From Poriferisodalis sp965237655 (lineage in GTDB: Bacteria; Actinomycetota; Acidimicrobiia; Acidimicrobiales; Poriferisodalaceae), in assembly GCF_965237655.1 (NCBI RefSeq), contig NZ_CBDEGB010000002.1:1612001-1676000 (forward strand): DNA of 64,000 nucleotides, given 5' to 3'. Position numbers and translations under genes: made by a program. Positions within the stretch are counted from its first letter, which is position 1. Each line of letters starts with the position of its first letter. Shown here one piece after another: positions 26,727 to 34,671 of the stretch. The notes beneath the pieces were generated by a model, which was given only the letters and a program-made list of their open reading frames with translations, ran no database searches and was not told the origin of the DNA.

Positions 26727-26735
26727 CGGCACCCA

Positions 26736-26796
26736 AGGACCCGAGCGAGCAGGTGCCGGAGGACACCTTGAACCGGCGGTCGTCCAGAGTCTGGCG
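26736..26796. repeat. 61-bp direct repeat, right copy
   Basis: Partner of 24643-24703 (53 of 61 identical), same direction. It starts 9 bases after the stop of the 31-residue frame. Confidence 0.7.
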
Positions 26797-26809
26797 ACGC
26801 CATCGGCCG

Positions 26810-26831
26810 CCTACCCGCGCGACTCCTTAGG
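26810..26831. repeat. Decayed IS5-like end
   Basis: CCTACCCGCGCGACTCCTTAGG matches the right end of the MITE plus its TTA and GG (CCTATCCGCGCGGCCTCTTAGG) at 18 of 22 positions. It is probably a remnant of another element, placed just before the LLM oxidoreductase gene. Confidence 0.55.
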
Positions 26832-26840
26832 CTGCGCGCC

Positions 26841-27728
26841 ATGAAATTCGGGTACCTCACTGGCAATCATCACGGCGGCATCGACCCAGGCGATCTGGCC
26901 CAAGAGCTCGAAGAACGGGGCTACTACTCGGTCTGGTACCCCGAGCACACCCACATCCCGACCTCTCGCCAGAGCCCGTACCCCAATGGCGGGCAGCTGC
27001 CGGGGACCTATTTCCACATGATGGACCCGTTCGTTTCCATGGGTGTCGCGGCTGCGCGGACTTCGTCCATCAAGCTGGGCACGGGCATCTGCCTCATCCT
27101 GCAGCACGACCTCATCGACCTCGCTCGGACCGTGGCGTCGACCGATGTGCTGTCGGACGGGCGTGTCGTGCTCGGCATCGGCGTCGGTTGGAACTCCGAG
27201 GAACTGGCCGATCATCGACCCGACATGCCGTTCCGCCAGCGCTACGGCGCCATGCGCGAGCGTGTGGCTGCCATGCGGTCCATCTGGGGGAACGATCCGG
27301 TACCGGCCTTGGACGGCCGATGGGACAGCCACAGCGAGTCGTGGATCTACCCCAAGCCGGCGAATGGCTCGGTTCCGATCGCGCTCGGCAATGCGGGCCC
27401 ACTCGGCATCGGGCACGCAGCGGAGTACGCAGATGAATGGTGTCCCATCGATGTCGGCGTGATGAACGTGACCGGCAAGCCCGACGTGGTCGGCGGCATC
27501 GAGCGATTCCGCCGACTCGCCGCCGAAGCAGGGCGCGACGACGCCGACGACATTCCCATCACGCTCTACATCTGGGGACGGCCGCGTCTGGACCGGCTCG
27601 AGTCCTACGCCGAAGCGGGAGTCAGCCAATTCGTGCTCACGCCGGTGAACTTCGACCTGCCCTCGGCAGACGAGACGCTGCAATACCTCGACGAGCTGAC
27701 GCCCACGCTCGAAGCATTCAATAACTGA
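26841..27728 (+). CDS. LLM-class F420/flavin-dependent oxidoreductase
   Basis: A 295-residue TIM-barrel oxidoreductase of the luciferase-like class. It begins MKFGYLTGNHHG, with ELEERGYYSVWYPEHTHIP, then ARTSSIKLGTGICLILQHD, VLSDGRVVLGIGVGWNSEEL (cofactor-binding strand) and FRQRYGAMRERVAAM. The overall pattern is that of F420-dependent actinobacterial LLM subfamilies, but FMN cannot be ruled out by sequence alone. It stands alone after the mobile island. Substrate unknown. Confidence 0.88.
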   Translation: MKFGYLTGNHHGGIDPGDLAQELEERGYYSVWYPEHTHIPTSRQSPYPNGGQLPGTYFHMMDPFVSMGVAAARTSSIKLGTGICLILQHDLIDLARTVASTDVLSDGRVVLGIGVGWNSEELADHRPDMPFRQRYGAMRERVAAMRSIWGNDPVPALDGRWDSHSESWIYPKPANGSVPIALGNAGPLGIGHAAEYADEWCPIDVGVMNVTGKPDVVGGIERFRRLAAEAGRDDADDIPITLYIWGRPRLDRLESYAEAGVSQFVLTPVNFDLPSADETLQYLDELTPTLEAFNN

Positions 27729-27767
27729 GACTCCCTACCGGGCCCGACGAAGTACGCTTGCCAAAGA

Positions 27768-27829
27768 GGCCAGCCTCAGCCGGGTGGTGGCCGAGTCCGA
27801 AAGGCGCTTCCCACCTGGAGAGGCTGGCC
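27768..27829. ncRNA. Long stable hairpin, possible structured RNA
   Basis: A perfect 10-base stem GGCCAGCCTC / GAGGCTGGCC encloses further pairing (GGTGG with CCACC) and an inner CC-GAAA-GG tetraloop, giving a rod of about 62 bases. It lies in the 230-base gap between two genes whose ends converge. The interior GGCCGAGTCC and AAGGCGC resembles a tRNA-Ser/Leu D arm, but no T arm or acceptor stem follows. It may be a terminator-like structure, a tRNA relic or a small RNA. Confidence 0.35.
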
Positions 27830-27956
27830 CTCGCGCGAACGTAGCGACGCACTCGTGCCGGAACCCAGTGAATTCCGCGCAGGCTTGAGCGCCGGTAGCT
27901 GACGGGCGCGTTCGGGCTAGAGGCCTGAGCGCCTGAATCCAATGGTCGCGCTGGGT

Positions 27957-29168
27957 CTAGAGGCCCGAGCGCTCCAGGATGTGGACGCCGCAGCTGGAGC
28001 CGAGGCCGATGACGTGGGCCAGACCGACCTTGGCATCGGGGACCTGACGGTCGCCGGCCTCGCCTCGGACGTGGGTGGCAACCTCGAACAGGTTGGCCAC
28101 GCCGGTAGCGCCGATCGGGTGCCCTTTCGACAGCAGGCCGCCTGACACGTTGACGGGGATCTCGCCATCACGCCACGGACCACCCCGGTCGATCCACTCG
28201 CCGGCGCCGCCGGGCTCGCACAGGCGCAGGTTGTCGTAGTGACGCAGCTCGGCCGTCGCGAAGCAGTCATGCAGCTCCACGAGGTCAAGATCGGCTGGGT
28301 CGACGCCCGAGTCCTCGTAAGCAGCGTCGGCTGCATTGCGGGTCAGCGTGTTGACATCAGGCTGGACCTGGCAGCCCTCGGTCCAGGGATCTGAGGTCAG
28401 CACCGAAGCCGAGACCTTGACGGCGCGTCGTTGCTGCTCAAGTGGCAGCGTCCGCAGCTTCTCATCCGACACCAGCACCACTGCAGCAGAGCCGTCGCCG
28501 GTGGGGCAGCACATCAACAGCGTGTTCGGGTAGGCAATCACCTCAGAACCCATGACCTCTTCCAGCGTGAACGCCTTGCGGTACTGCGCCAGCGGGTTCA
28601 GCGTCGAGTGCTCGTGGTTCTTCTGAGCCACCTTGGCGAATTGCTCGAAACCCACGCCATCGTTCTCGTAGGCGTACTCCATGCCGGCCTGGGCAAACAC
28701 GCCCGGCATCATGTTGGTGCCCAAGCGCCCCTCGACACCGACCACGGAGCCGAAGCGGCCCTTGCGCTCGAAGACGTTCTTGTCGGAGCGGGCGGCCCGA
28801 TCGCCACCGAGCATGCCCATCTTGCCCATCTGCTCGACGCCCACAACAAGGCCCATCTGCGCCTCACCGGATTTGATCGCCATCATCACGGTGCGGACCG
28901 CCGTGGCGCCGGTAGCGCAGGCGTTGGCCACGTTGTAGACGGGAATGCCGGTCTGGCCGATCTGCTTCTGGAGGCGCTGTCCGACGCCGCCGTTGGCTTC
29001 GTAGAGGCAGCCCGCCGCCAGGACGTCCATGTCGGCCATGGTCACCCCGCCGTCGTCCAGTGCTCCCAGCGAGGCTTGCGCTGCAAGGTCGATCAGGTCT
29101 TTGTCGGCGTACCGGCCGAACTTGGTCATGGATGTGCCGAGAATCCAGACGGGGTCCTGATTGCTCAT
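27957..29168 (-). CDS. Thiolase family (SCP-x / lipid-transfer type)
   Basis: A 403-residue thiolase-fold enzyme. Family marks: nucleophile Cys in NVANACATGATAVRTV, VELHDCFATAELRHYDNL with the His in the SCP-x-type position, GGLLSKGHPIGATGVAN (His) and GLGSSCGVHILE. These fit the non-canonical thiolases that act with a DUF35 zinc-ribbon/OB-fold partner, which is the next upstream gene at 29320-29796 in the same direction. Likely involved in breaking or making acyl-CoA bonds, for example side-chain degradation of lipids or sterols; the substrate is inferred only from family habits. Confidence 0.9.
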   Translation of the reverse strand: MSNQDPVWILGTSMTKFGRYADKDLIDLAAQASLGALDDGGVTMADMDVLAAGCLYEANGGVGQRLQKQIGQTGIPVYNVANACATGATAVRTVMMAIKSGEAQMGLVVGVEQMGKMGMLGGDRAARSDKNVFERKGRFGSVVGVEGRLGTNMMPGVFAQAGMEYAYENDGVGFEQFAKVAQKNHEHSTLNPLAQYRKAFTLEEVMGSEVIAYPNTLLMCCPTGDGSAAVVLVSDEKLRTLPLEQQRRAVKVSASVLTSDPWTEGCQVQPDVNTLTRNAADAAYEDSGVDPADLDLVELHDCFATAELRHYDNLRLCEPGGAGEWIDRGGPWRDGEIPVNVSGGLLSKGHPIGATGVANLFEVATHVRGEAGDRQVPDAKVGLAHVIGLGSSCGVHILERSGL

Positions 29169-29211
29169 GGCTGCTCTCCTGTGATGAATGGCGGTGCTGT
29201 TGGTTGTCTGG

Positions 29212-29268
29212 GTCGAATGTTGTCTGTGTCGAATGTTGTCTGTGTCGAATGTTGTCTGTGTCGAATGC
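29212..29268. repeat. 16-bp tandem repeat between DUF35 and thiolase genes
   Basis: Three full and one partial copy of GTCGAATGTTGTCTGT in the 150-base gap between the two genes. No frame is needed here; it may affect distance or mRNA folding. Confidence 0.85.
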
Positions 29269-29319
29269 GGTCGCTATGCGGTCGGATCGGTGTCGCTATC
29301 AGCGGCCCTGCTGGAGCCC

Positions 29320-29796
29320 TCAGGCTGGCGAAGGCTCGTATCCAAAAGCAACGGCTTCGTTGCCTTCGTCGTCGGTAGTGGCCACGTAGGTTGCGAGGCG
29401 CACGCGCATCCCGAGGCTCACGTTCTCGGGCGTGGGTTCGACATTGACGATGTTGCTCTTCACGCGCCCGCCTCCGTCGAGATCGACCACCGCGGACACA
29501 TACGGAGCCGGCACTCCCCGCGCAGCGCGGTGCACGATCGTGAACGCCCGCACCGCGCCCGTGTTGGCGAGCCGGGTCGTCGAAAACTCGCGAGCCCCGC
29601 ACGCGGCACATGCATTCCGACGATCGAAGTAGGTGACCCCACAGGCATCGCAGACGTTGGCGACCAGGTGGGGGTCGTCGCCGAGCTGCAAGTACTCGAC
29701 CATGGAGATTTGGTTCGGCGCAACTTGGTTCGGCGCAACTTCGTTCGGCGCAACTTGGTTCGGCGCAACTTCGTTCGGCGCGATTTGCTCGCCCAC
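29320..29796 (-). CDS. Zn-ribbon / OB-fold protein (DUF35)
   Basis: Up to 158 residues. A rubredoxin-like zinc ribbon has NVCDACGVTYFDRRNACAAC (two Cys pairs), followed by an OB fold with TGAVRAFTIVHRA, APYVSAVVDLDGGGRVKSNI and MRVRLATYVATTDDEG. DUF35 proteins bind thiolase-like partners and acyl-CoA. The first 31 residues are five copies of VAPNE or VAPNQ encoded by a DNA repeat; the true start may be the ATG at 29703 (MVEYLQLGDD), in which case the repeat is 5' untranslated. It precedes the thiolase gene in one operon. Confidence 0.88.
   Translation of the reverse strand: MGEQIAPNEVAPNQVAPNEVAPNQVAPNQISMVEYLQLGDDPHLVANVCDACGVTYFDRRNACAACGAREFSTTRLANTGAVRAFTIVHRAARGVPAPYVSAVVDLDGGGRVKSNIVNVEPTPENVSLGMRVRLATYVATTDDEGNEAVAFGYEPSPA
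29710..29783. repeat. 15-bp tandem repeat at DUF35 gene start
   Basis: About five copies of TTCGGCGCAACTTGG/TTCGGCGCAACTTCG in a higher-order 30-base pattern. It covers the possible N-terminus, so its copy number changes either the protein start or the leader. Confidence 0.85.
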
Positions 29797-29867
29797 GTCA
29801 GCGTTCCTCCCAAGTCGAGGTGAGTGCAGGGGCCGGGCGCCGAGCAGGCACAGCGCCCCGCAGCAAC

Positions 29868-30551
29868 TTACCAGTGCCCCAGCCAGTGGCCCCGATGAAC
29901 CAGCGGGCGATCGACCGTCGCGTTCAACGCTTCGGGATCGGGTTCGTTCGCTTCGGCGAAGAGCGGACGCCGAGGTCTGTCCTGGCTCGCTGCGGGTCCG
30001 CTTGAGGCCTCAGCTGATCGATCAGGCCATCCCACAGCAACCACACCGACGGGTTCATGCGACGGCGGGACGCCGAGCGCCGCAGCAACTGCTTCGGCGT
30101 GTTCGAACATGCCGAAAAACAGCACTCCGAGACCTTCGTCTATCGCGGCGTACTGCAACGCCATCGCAGCGAAGCTCGCATCCACCGTCCAGAACGGCGT
30201 CGACCAGGCATCAGAGCCTTCGCCGAGCCCCGTGTGTGCCTTGTCGGACTCTGCGTAGCGCTCGACGTACGCTCCTGGGTCCGCCCAGACGGTGATCAGG
30301 ACCGGGCAGGCGACCAAGCTGGCCCAACGAAAGCTGTCCCGACGATCTGCCGGCAGCGTCGCGTCCCAGTACCGAGCCGTCTGGGAGGCCCCGCTGAGCA
30401 CGACGAAGTCGAAACCCTGCGAGTTGCCGGCCGATGGGACGCGCCGGGCCGCATCGAGGACCCGCGCCAGGAGCACATCGTCAACAGGGTCCGGCATGAA
30501 GTGCCGGGTCATCCGCCGTCGGCGGGCGAGTTCGCCGAAATTCCCGCTCAC
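29868..30551 (-). CDS. Nitroreductase family protein
   Basis: A 227-residue flavin-dependent reductase fold. RRRMTRHFMPDPVDDVLLARVLDAARRVPSAGNSQGFDFVV is the classic FMN-binding start, split here by many Arg; VDASFAAMALQYAAIDEGLGVLF and a late GVVAVGWPDRS complete the family pattern. It probably reduces a quinone, nitro compound or similar with NAD(P)H. The C-terminal 35 residues are loosely conserved and rich in Pro and Arg. Stands alone on the minus strand. Confidence 0.87.
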   Translation of the reverse strand: MSGNFGELARRRRMTRHFMPDPVDDVLLARVLDAARRVPSAGNSQGFDFVVLSGASQTARYWDATLPADRRDSFRWASLVACPVLITVWADPGAYVERYAESDKAHTGLGEGSDAWSTPFWTVDASFAAMALQYAAIDEGLGVLFFGMFEHAEAVAAALGVPPSHEPVGVVAVGWPDRSAEASSGPAASQDRPRRPLFAEANEPDPEALNATVDRPLVHRGHWLGHW

Positions 30552-30597
30552 AGGACCAAGTGCTCAGCCCGCCCGGGACCCCAATGGGCCGGGAGCG

Positions 30598-31263
30598 CTA
30601 CAGCAGTTTCGCGAGATCTTCCCGTGTGGCCCACCCGAAAGCGATCAGCGCGTCACCATTTGATGTGTCGAAGCCGTCAAACAGTGCGATCAACGCCGGA
30701 TCAACCTTCTCGGGCCGTGGAGCGGTGTGGTTCAGCACGAACGAGGGCCCGCCGTCGCCATAGACCTTGAACTCTCGAGCCTTGTACTCGCCCTGAACCT
30801 CGAATCGCTTTGCGAGTCGCCGCCCCCAGGCGCGGTCCTCGCCGTTGGGCTCGTAGCCGGGACGTGGCACCACCCGACCCAGCGGCTTGAACGCCGTGAA
30901 TGCAGCTGCGTCGGCCATCTGGGAGGCCACCAGCACGTCCTCGTCGGGGAACGCGAGCACGGCACGGCGAAGTTGATCGGTGACCATCGCACGCAGTGCG
31001 CTGTCACGACGGGCCGAGCGCCGTGTTGCACCGGCACCCATCAACACGGTGGGATCGCCGCCTACGCGTTCGAGTGTGCAATAGCCATATGCGGCGAGCT
31101 TGACGCCGTCTCGCACGTGGGTGACGAGCACCCAGGCATCCCGCTGCTTGGAGAGATGCCCGACATCGAAGTGAACGTTCTCACCCGTGACCAATTCGGC
31201 CATCTCGGAGATCTCGGCATCGCTGAGTGCGGTGCAGTCCTTTGTCTCAACCTCGAGCGCCAT
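30598..31263 (-). CDS. Conserved hypothetical protein
   Basis: A 221-residue soluble protein that I do not recognise. ATG at 31263 (MALEVETKDC) chosen over a longer reading. Visible features are an acidic N-terminal helix (LSDAEISEMAEL), strands DAWVLVTHVRDGVKLAAYGYCTLE and DVLVASQMADAAAFTAF, and a C-terminal LIALFDGFDTSNGDALIAFGWA. The strand pattern of the first half vaguely recalls a GNAT-type acyltransferase, but I see no acetyl-CoA motif. Probably its own transcript. Confidence 0.65.
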   Translation of the reverse strand: MALEVETKDCTALSDAEISEMAELVTGENVHFDVGHLSKQRDAWVLVTHVRDGVKLAAYGYCTLERVGGDPTVLMGAGATRRSARRDSALRAMVTDQLRRAVLAFPDEDVLVASQMADAAAFTAFKPLGRVVPRPGYEPNGEDRAWGRRLAKRFEVQGEYKAREFKVYGDGGPSFVLNHTAPRPEKVDPALIALFDGFDTSNGDALIAFGWATREDLAKLL

Positions 31264-31410
31264 TTTGGTTATCGCCCCCTGTGGTGCTCGTTGACCGAAC
31301 CCCAACGGCCGGCCAGACAAATCCTTCAGTGCTAGCTCAGTGCGCGGACGCGCCTCCTGCCACAGCGATGCAAGGCATGCGACAACCGTCGCCGACCGAC
31401 CTCGCCCCGA

Positions 31411-31905
31411 TCACAGATAGACACCGCCACGCTCTGCCGTCCTCGCTGGACCGGGCTGCTCGCCGGCTTCGAGGGCATTGCCACGCATACTGCGCAGTTG
31501 CCGCTCAGCCATCATCTGCTGCGCCGACACTGCAGCTTGGATGCCGTGGAACAATCCTTCGAGCCATCCCACCAGTTGGGCCTGAGCGATACGAAGCTCA
31601 GGGCCAGAGGGGATGTCCTCTTCGAACGGCAGCGCAATCCGGTTCAGCTCGTCAGCGAGCGGTTCGGACAGCGCCGTTGCCAGTTCCTCGACGGACAGGT
31701 GGTACACGTCGCGCATGCGATCGCGACCTGCTTCGTCGAGTTCCGCATGGCGGACCTCTTCGAGCAACTTGCGAATCATGCCGCCAATACGCATGAGCTT
31801 CGCCGGTTCCGGAACGAAGGGCTCGTCGTCGACGTCTTCCGTGAGAGGTCCGCTATTCAGCAGTTCACCCTGTTCTGGGTCTTGAACCGAATCGCCAACC
31901 ACCAT
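31411..31905 (-). CDS. bpa: Bacterial proteasome activator
   Basis: A 164-residue homologue of the mycobacterial proteasome activator Bpa/PafE, an ATP-independent ring that docks on the 20S proteasome and opens its gate for unfolded substrates. The four-helix core matches closely: AKLMRIGGMIRKLLEEVR, LDEAGRDRMRDVYH, LPFEEDIPSGPELRIAQAQL and VGWLEGLFHGIQAAVSAQQMM. The C-terminus is Gly-Gly-Val-Tyr-Leu, which supplies the HbYX docking motif (hydrophobic-Tyr-any). Its presence implies a 20S proteasome elsewhere in the genome. No proteasome gene is nearby. Confidence 0.92.
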   Translation of the reverse strand: MVVGDSVQDPEQGELLNSGPLTEDVDDEPFVPEPAKLMRIGGMIRKLLEEVRHAELDEAGRDRMRDVYHLSVEELATALSEPLADELNRIALPFEEDIPSGPELRIAQAQLVGWLEGLFHGIQAAVSAQQMMAERQLRSMRGNALEAGEQPGPARTAERGGVYL

Positions 31906-32017
31906 CGAAAGGCTATCTGGCGAGGGCGCGATCCCCGTCGGCGCAGGCTCAAGAAAGCCCCGTAGACACTGGGCACATGTCGCTTCAGAGCCAGCCAGCA
32001 GCCGGTTATGAGCCTGG

Positions 32018-33151
32018 CTACAACAGTGCGAAGGGCACCATCATTTCTTCTGAGGTCAAGCCCCCGTGCCGGCCGATCAGGCCATGATGCGGCTGGTCTT
32101 CATCGGGCATGGTGAAGGCCTGCAGGCCTCGGGGAACGAGCGCGACATCTCCGAGACGGCCCCTGGCCGCCTTCGAGACATGTTTGCCCAGCCAACGTTC
32201 GTCCAGCACTTGGCTCACGGGAGCGATCTCCGCGAGGGCGGCGTATCGGTCACACGCACCAGCGAGTTGAGGTTCCGCACCTGGGCGAGCGTGCAGCCAC
32301 AGCATCCTGGCCTCACCCGACCAGCCGGTAGTGAGCTCGGTCACCTCAGGGTCGATCATGACGAGCGGTTCGAGCACTTCGACGAAGCCGTGGTCGGCCG
32401 TGACGATGAGCGGAGTGTCGCCAGGCAGTCCGGTGCGCAATTCAACGGCGAGGCGTTCCACCTCAGCGAGTGCAGCTCGATAGTGGTCGCCCAGTCCGAA
32501 TTCGTGGGCGATCTTGTCGAGCGTGTCGTAGTACGCGAACACCAGCCGAAATCCCGCGGCAACTGCGCTCAAGACGCATTCGGCAATGTCGTTCGCTTCG
32601 CGCCAGCCCCAGAACGCACCGCCCCGCAGGTGAGCCATGGTGAATCCACTGTGGCGAAACTCCGCCCGCGTCACCACCGCCGCCGGCTGACCGCAGAAGG
32701 GCACGACGGGTTGCAGTTCGTCGGCTGGCAGCGCAGCGCGTACGTCGGTGCCGCCGGCGCGCCAGCGAAGAGCATTCAGTAGTCCCAGCGGCGTTGGCAC
32801 CCGATACCCGACAAGGCCGTGTTCACTCGGCGCAGCACCGGTTGTGAGAGATGTCAGGGCCGTCGCAGTCGTGCTCGGCGCAACGGTGGTGATAGGTGGC
32901 GTGCGATCGCTAGCTGCTGCGAGCACCGGGGCCAGTGATCTGTTGCGGCGCAACTGATGCCATCCAAGACCGTCGACCACCAGCATGACCACGGTGGGAG
33001 CCGAAGCGACGGGATCGCCGATGAGTTCCGTCTCTACGCCGGCGAGGAGACCCGGCATCACCTCAGTGATGCAACGACCGCCGTAAGCGGGAAGGACACG
33101 CTCGAGTACCAGCGGCTCGCTGTCGATGGCGCTGCCGAGGGCACTGTCCAT
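32018..33151 (-). CDS. Alkaline-phosphatase superfamily phosphodiesterase
   Basis: A 377-residue metal-dependent hydrolase of the nucleotide pyrophosphatase/phosphodiesterase type. Metal and catalytic residues are visible: MLVVDGLGWHQL (Asp), TTVAPSTTATALTSLTTG with the Thr nucleophile, YYDTLDKIAHEFG (Asp, His), VTADHGFVEV (Asp-His) and IGRHGGLTSEEM (His). No signal peptide or membrane span is seen, so it is cytoplasmic. ATG at 33151 chosen over longer readings. The substrate may be a nucleotide or phospho-ester. Divergent from the Rrf2-type regulator, 47 bases apart. Confidence 0.9.
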   Translation of the reverse strand: MDSALGSAIDSEPLVLERVLPAYGGRCITEVMPGLLAGVETELIGDPVASAPTVVMLVVDGLGWHQLRRNRSLAPVLAAASDRTPPITTVAPSTTATALTSLTTGAAPSEHGLVGYRVPTPLGLLNALRWRAGGTDVRAALPADELQPVVPFCGQPAAVVTRAEFRHSGFTMAHLRGGAFWGWREANDIAECVLSAVAAGFRLVFAYYDTLDKIAHEFGLGDHYRAALAEVERLAVELRTGLPGDTPLIVTADHGFVEVLEPLVMIDPEVTELTTGWSGEARMLWLHARPGAEPQLAGACDRYAALAEIAPVSQVLDERWLGKHVSKAARGRLGDVALVPRGLQAFTMPDEDQPHHGLIGRHGGLTSEEMMVPFALL

Positions 33152-33198
33152 GGCGCCGACCCTAGGAGCACCCGCGGAGGCGGGGCTACGCTGCCACC

Positions 33199-33651
33199 GT
33201 GGCGGTCTCGACGCGGGGAGACTACGCAAGCCGCGCGTTGCTGTCCCTGGTCCTCAACGACAACGGCAGGCCGACGTCTGTGCGCGACATCGCGGAGCGC
33301 ACCGGTTTGCCCCAGCCGTACCTAGAGCAGATCTTGCTGGCGCTCAAGGGGGCCGGGTTGGTCCGCTCCAAGCGCGGTGTCGGAGGTGGGTACGTGATGG
33401 CACGCGACCCTTCCGAGATCACGATCGGGATGATCGTTCGGGCCGTCGACGGCCCGATCGCCCTCGGCGATTTCGGCCAGCCCCATCAGGACGGCGCCTG
33501 TGACCACGAGGGGCAATGCGTGCTGCTCGCGATCTGGGACTCAGTCGGGCATCGCATGCGCGCCGAACTCGATTCCTACAGCCTCGCTGCTGTGGCAGAG
33601 GTGGCCCGCGGCCGCGCGCCGTGGCCCGGAATCGCCTTCGAGACGCCGTAG
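33199..33651 (+). CDS. Rrf2 family transcriptional regulator
   Basis: A 150-residue winged-helix regulator. GTG start, then STRGDYASRALLSLVLNDNG, SVRDIAERTGLPQPYLEQIL (recognition helix), LKGAGLVRSKRGVGGGYVMA and the dimerisation helix EITIGMIVRAVDGPIALGDF. Cysteines at CDHEGQC (about residues 100-106) lie where Rrf2 proteins bind an iron-sulfur cluster, though only two are present and the usual set is three, so cluster binding is uncertain. It may regulate the divergent phosphodiesterase gene (inference from position). Confidence 0.88.
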   Translation: MAVSTRGDYASRALLSLVLNDNGRPTSVRDIAERTGLPQPYLEQILLALKGAGLVRSKRGVGGGYVMARDPSEITIGMIVRAVDGPIALGDFGQPHQDGACDHEGQCVLLAIWDSVGHRMRAELDSYSLAAVAEVARGRAPWPGIAFETP

Positions 33652-33655
33652 CGAC

Positions 33656-33726
33656 TCAGTTCGCCGGCTGATTTCGCCGGCTGATTTCGCCCGTTCAGTT
33701 CGGCCGCTCAGTTCGTACATTCAGTT
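33656..33726. repeat. Short tandem repeats after the Rrf2 gene
   Basis: Several imperfect copies of a 12-base unit TTCGCCGGCTGA / TTCGGCCGCTCA fill the gap between the convergent Rrf2 and RluD-type genes and include the stop of the latter. Confidence 0.7.
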
Positions 33727-34671
33727 CATCGAGAATGCCGACGGGTCCGAACCGAACTCTCGCAGTGCTTCGACGAAGTCTGCGGGCATCGGAGCGGCAA
33801 CGCTCATCTCGGCACCCGAGGCGGGGTGTTGGAATGTCAGCTGCGATGCATGCAACAGCGGACGGCTGATGCCGAAGGGATCGGGCACGCCGTAGGCGAG
33901 GTCCCCGAGCAGGGGCAACCCGATACTGGCCAGATGCACCCGGATCTGATGCGTCCGACCCGTGGAGAGCTGGCAGCGAAGCAGGGATGCCTCGACGGGG
34001 TACGTGAAGAGCTCAACGGTGCTGTAGTGCGTGCGAGCCTCGCGTCCGGTGGCCATCACCGCCATCAACGTGCGGTTGTGAGGATCTCGGCCGATGCGGG
34101 CATCGATGGTGCCTCTGGGCGAGGGCGGGTGTCCGCGTGCCAGGGCTGCGTAGATCCGGCGAACCTCTCGCCGCGAGATCTGTTCGATAAGGCCTTCGTA
34201 TGCCAGTGGGCTGCGGGCGCACACCAGAGCCCCGCTCGTCCCCCGATCAAGCCGGTGCACGATGCCCGGCCTGTCAGGTTGACCGACTTCGGCCATGTCG
34301 GGGAACCGCGTGACGAGCGCGTCAGCGAGCGTTCCGTGGGAATGACCGCTGCCTGGATGGGTGACCACGCCGGACGGCTTGTTCACCACCACGACATCGG
34401 CATCGGCATAGAGGACATCGAACGGGACGATCTCAGGCTCCCGCTCGATGACGGCATCGGGAGCCTGCTCCGGCAACACCTCGACCACCTCGTTGGGCGC
34501 GAGTCGTCTCGAACCCACGGGCGACACCTCGCCGTCGATGAGGACGCAGCCGTCGGCCACCATCTTCGCCGTCTCGGACCGTGACCGCCCTGTCAGCAGC
34601 GACAGCGCCCGGTCGAGGCGTTCCCCTGCCAGGGAGGCGGGGATCTCGAACCTGCGGCGTCGCTCGTTCAC
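33721..34671 (-). CDS. RluA/RluD-type pseudouridine synthase
   Basis: A 316-residue RNA-modifying enzyme. An S4-like RNA-binding domain at about 15-70 (ERLDRALSLLTGRSRSETAKMV) is followed by the synthase core with IVHRLDRGTSGALVCARS, whose Asp is the catalytic nucleophile, then DPHNRTLMAVMATGREARTHY and GRTHQIRVHLA. In other Actinobacteria the gene next to lspA makes a 23S rRNA pseudouridine; the exact position modified is not shown by sequence. The ATG overlaps the lspA stop as ATGA, indicating coupling. Confidence 0.92.
   Translation of the reverse strand: MNERRRRFEIPASLAGERLDRALSLLTGRSRSETAKMVADGCVLIDGEVSPVGSRRLAPNEVVEVLPEQAPDAVIEREPEIVPFDVLYADADVVVVNKPSGVVTHPGSGHSHGTLADALVTRFPDMAEVGQPDRPGIVHRLDRGTSGALVCARSPLAYEGLIEQISRREVRRIYAALARGHPPSPRGTIDARIGRDPHNRTLMAVMATGREARTHYSTVELFTYPVEASLLRCQLSTGRTHQIRVHLASIGLPLLGDLAYGVPDPFGISRPLLHASQLTFQHPASGAEMSVAAPMPADFVEALREFGSDPSAFSMN

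Noticed and set aside
20500..26830. Integrated phage or defence island
   Set aside because: No integrase, capsid, restriction, CRISPR or toxin-antitoxin gene; only IS elements, a MITE and a DUF222-HNH gene.
27768..27860. tRNA-Ser or SRP RNA
   Set aside because: The D-arm-like piece is not followed by anticodon, variable and T arms, and the SRP core sequence is missing; kept only as an unnamed hairpin.
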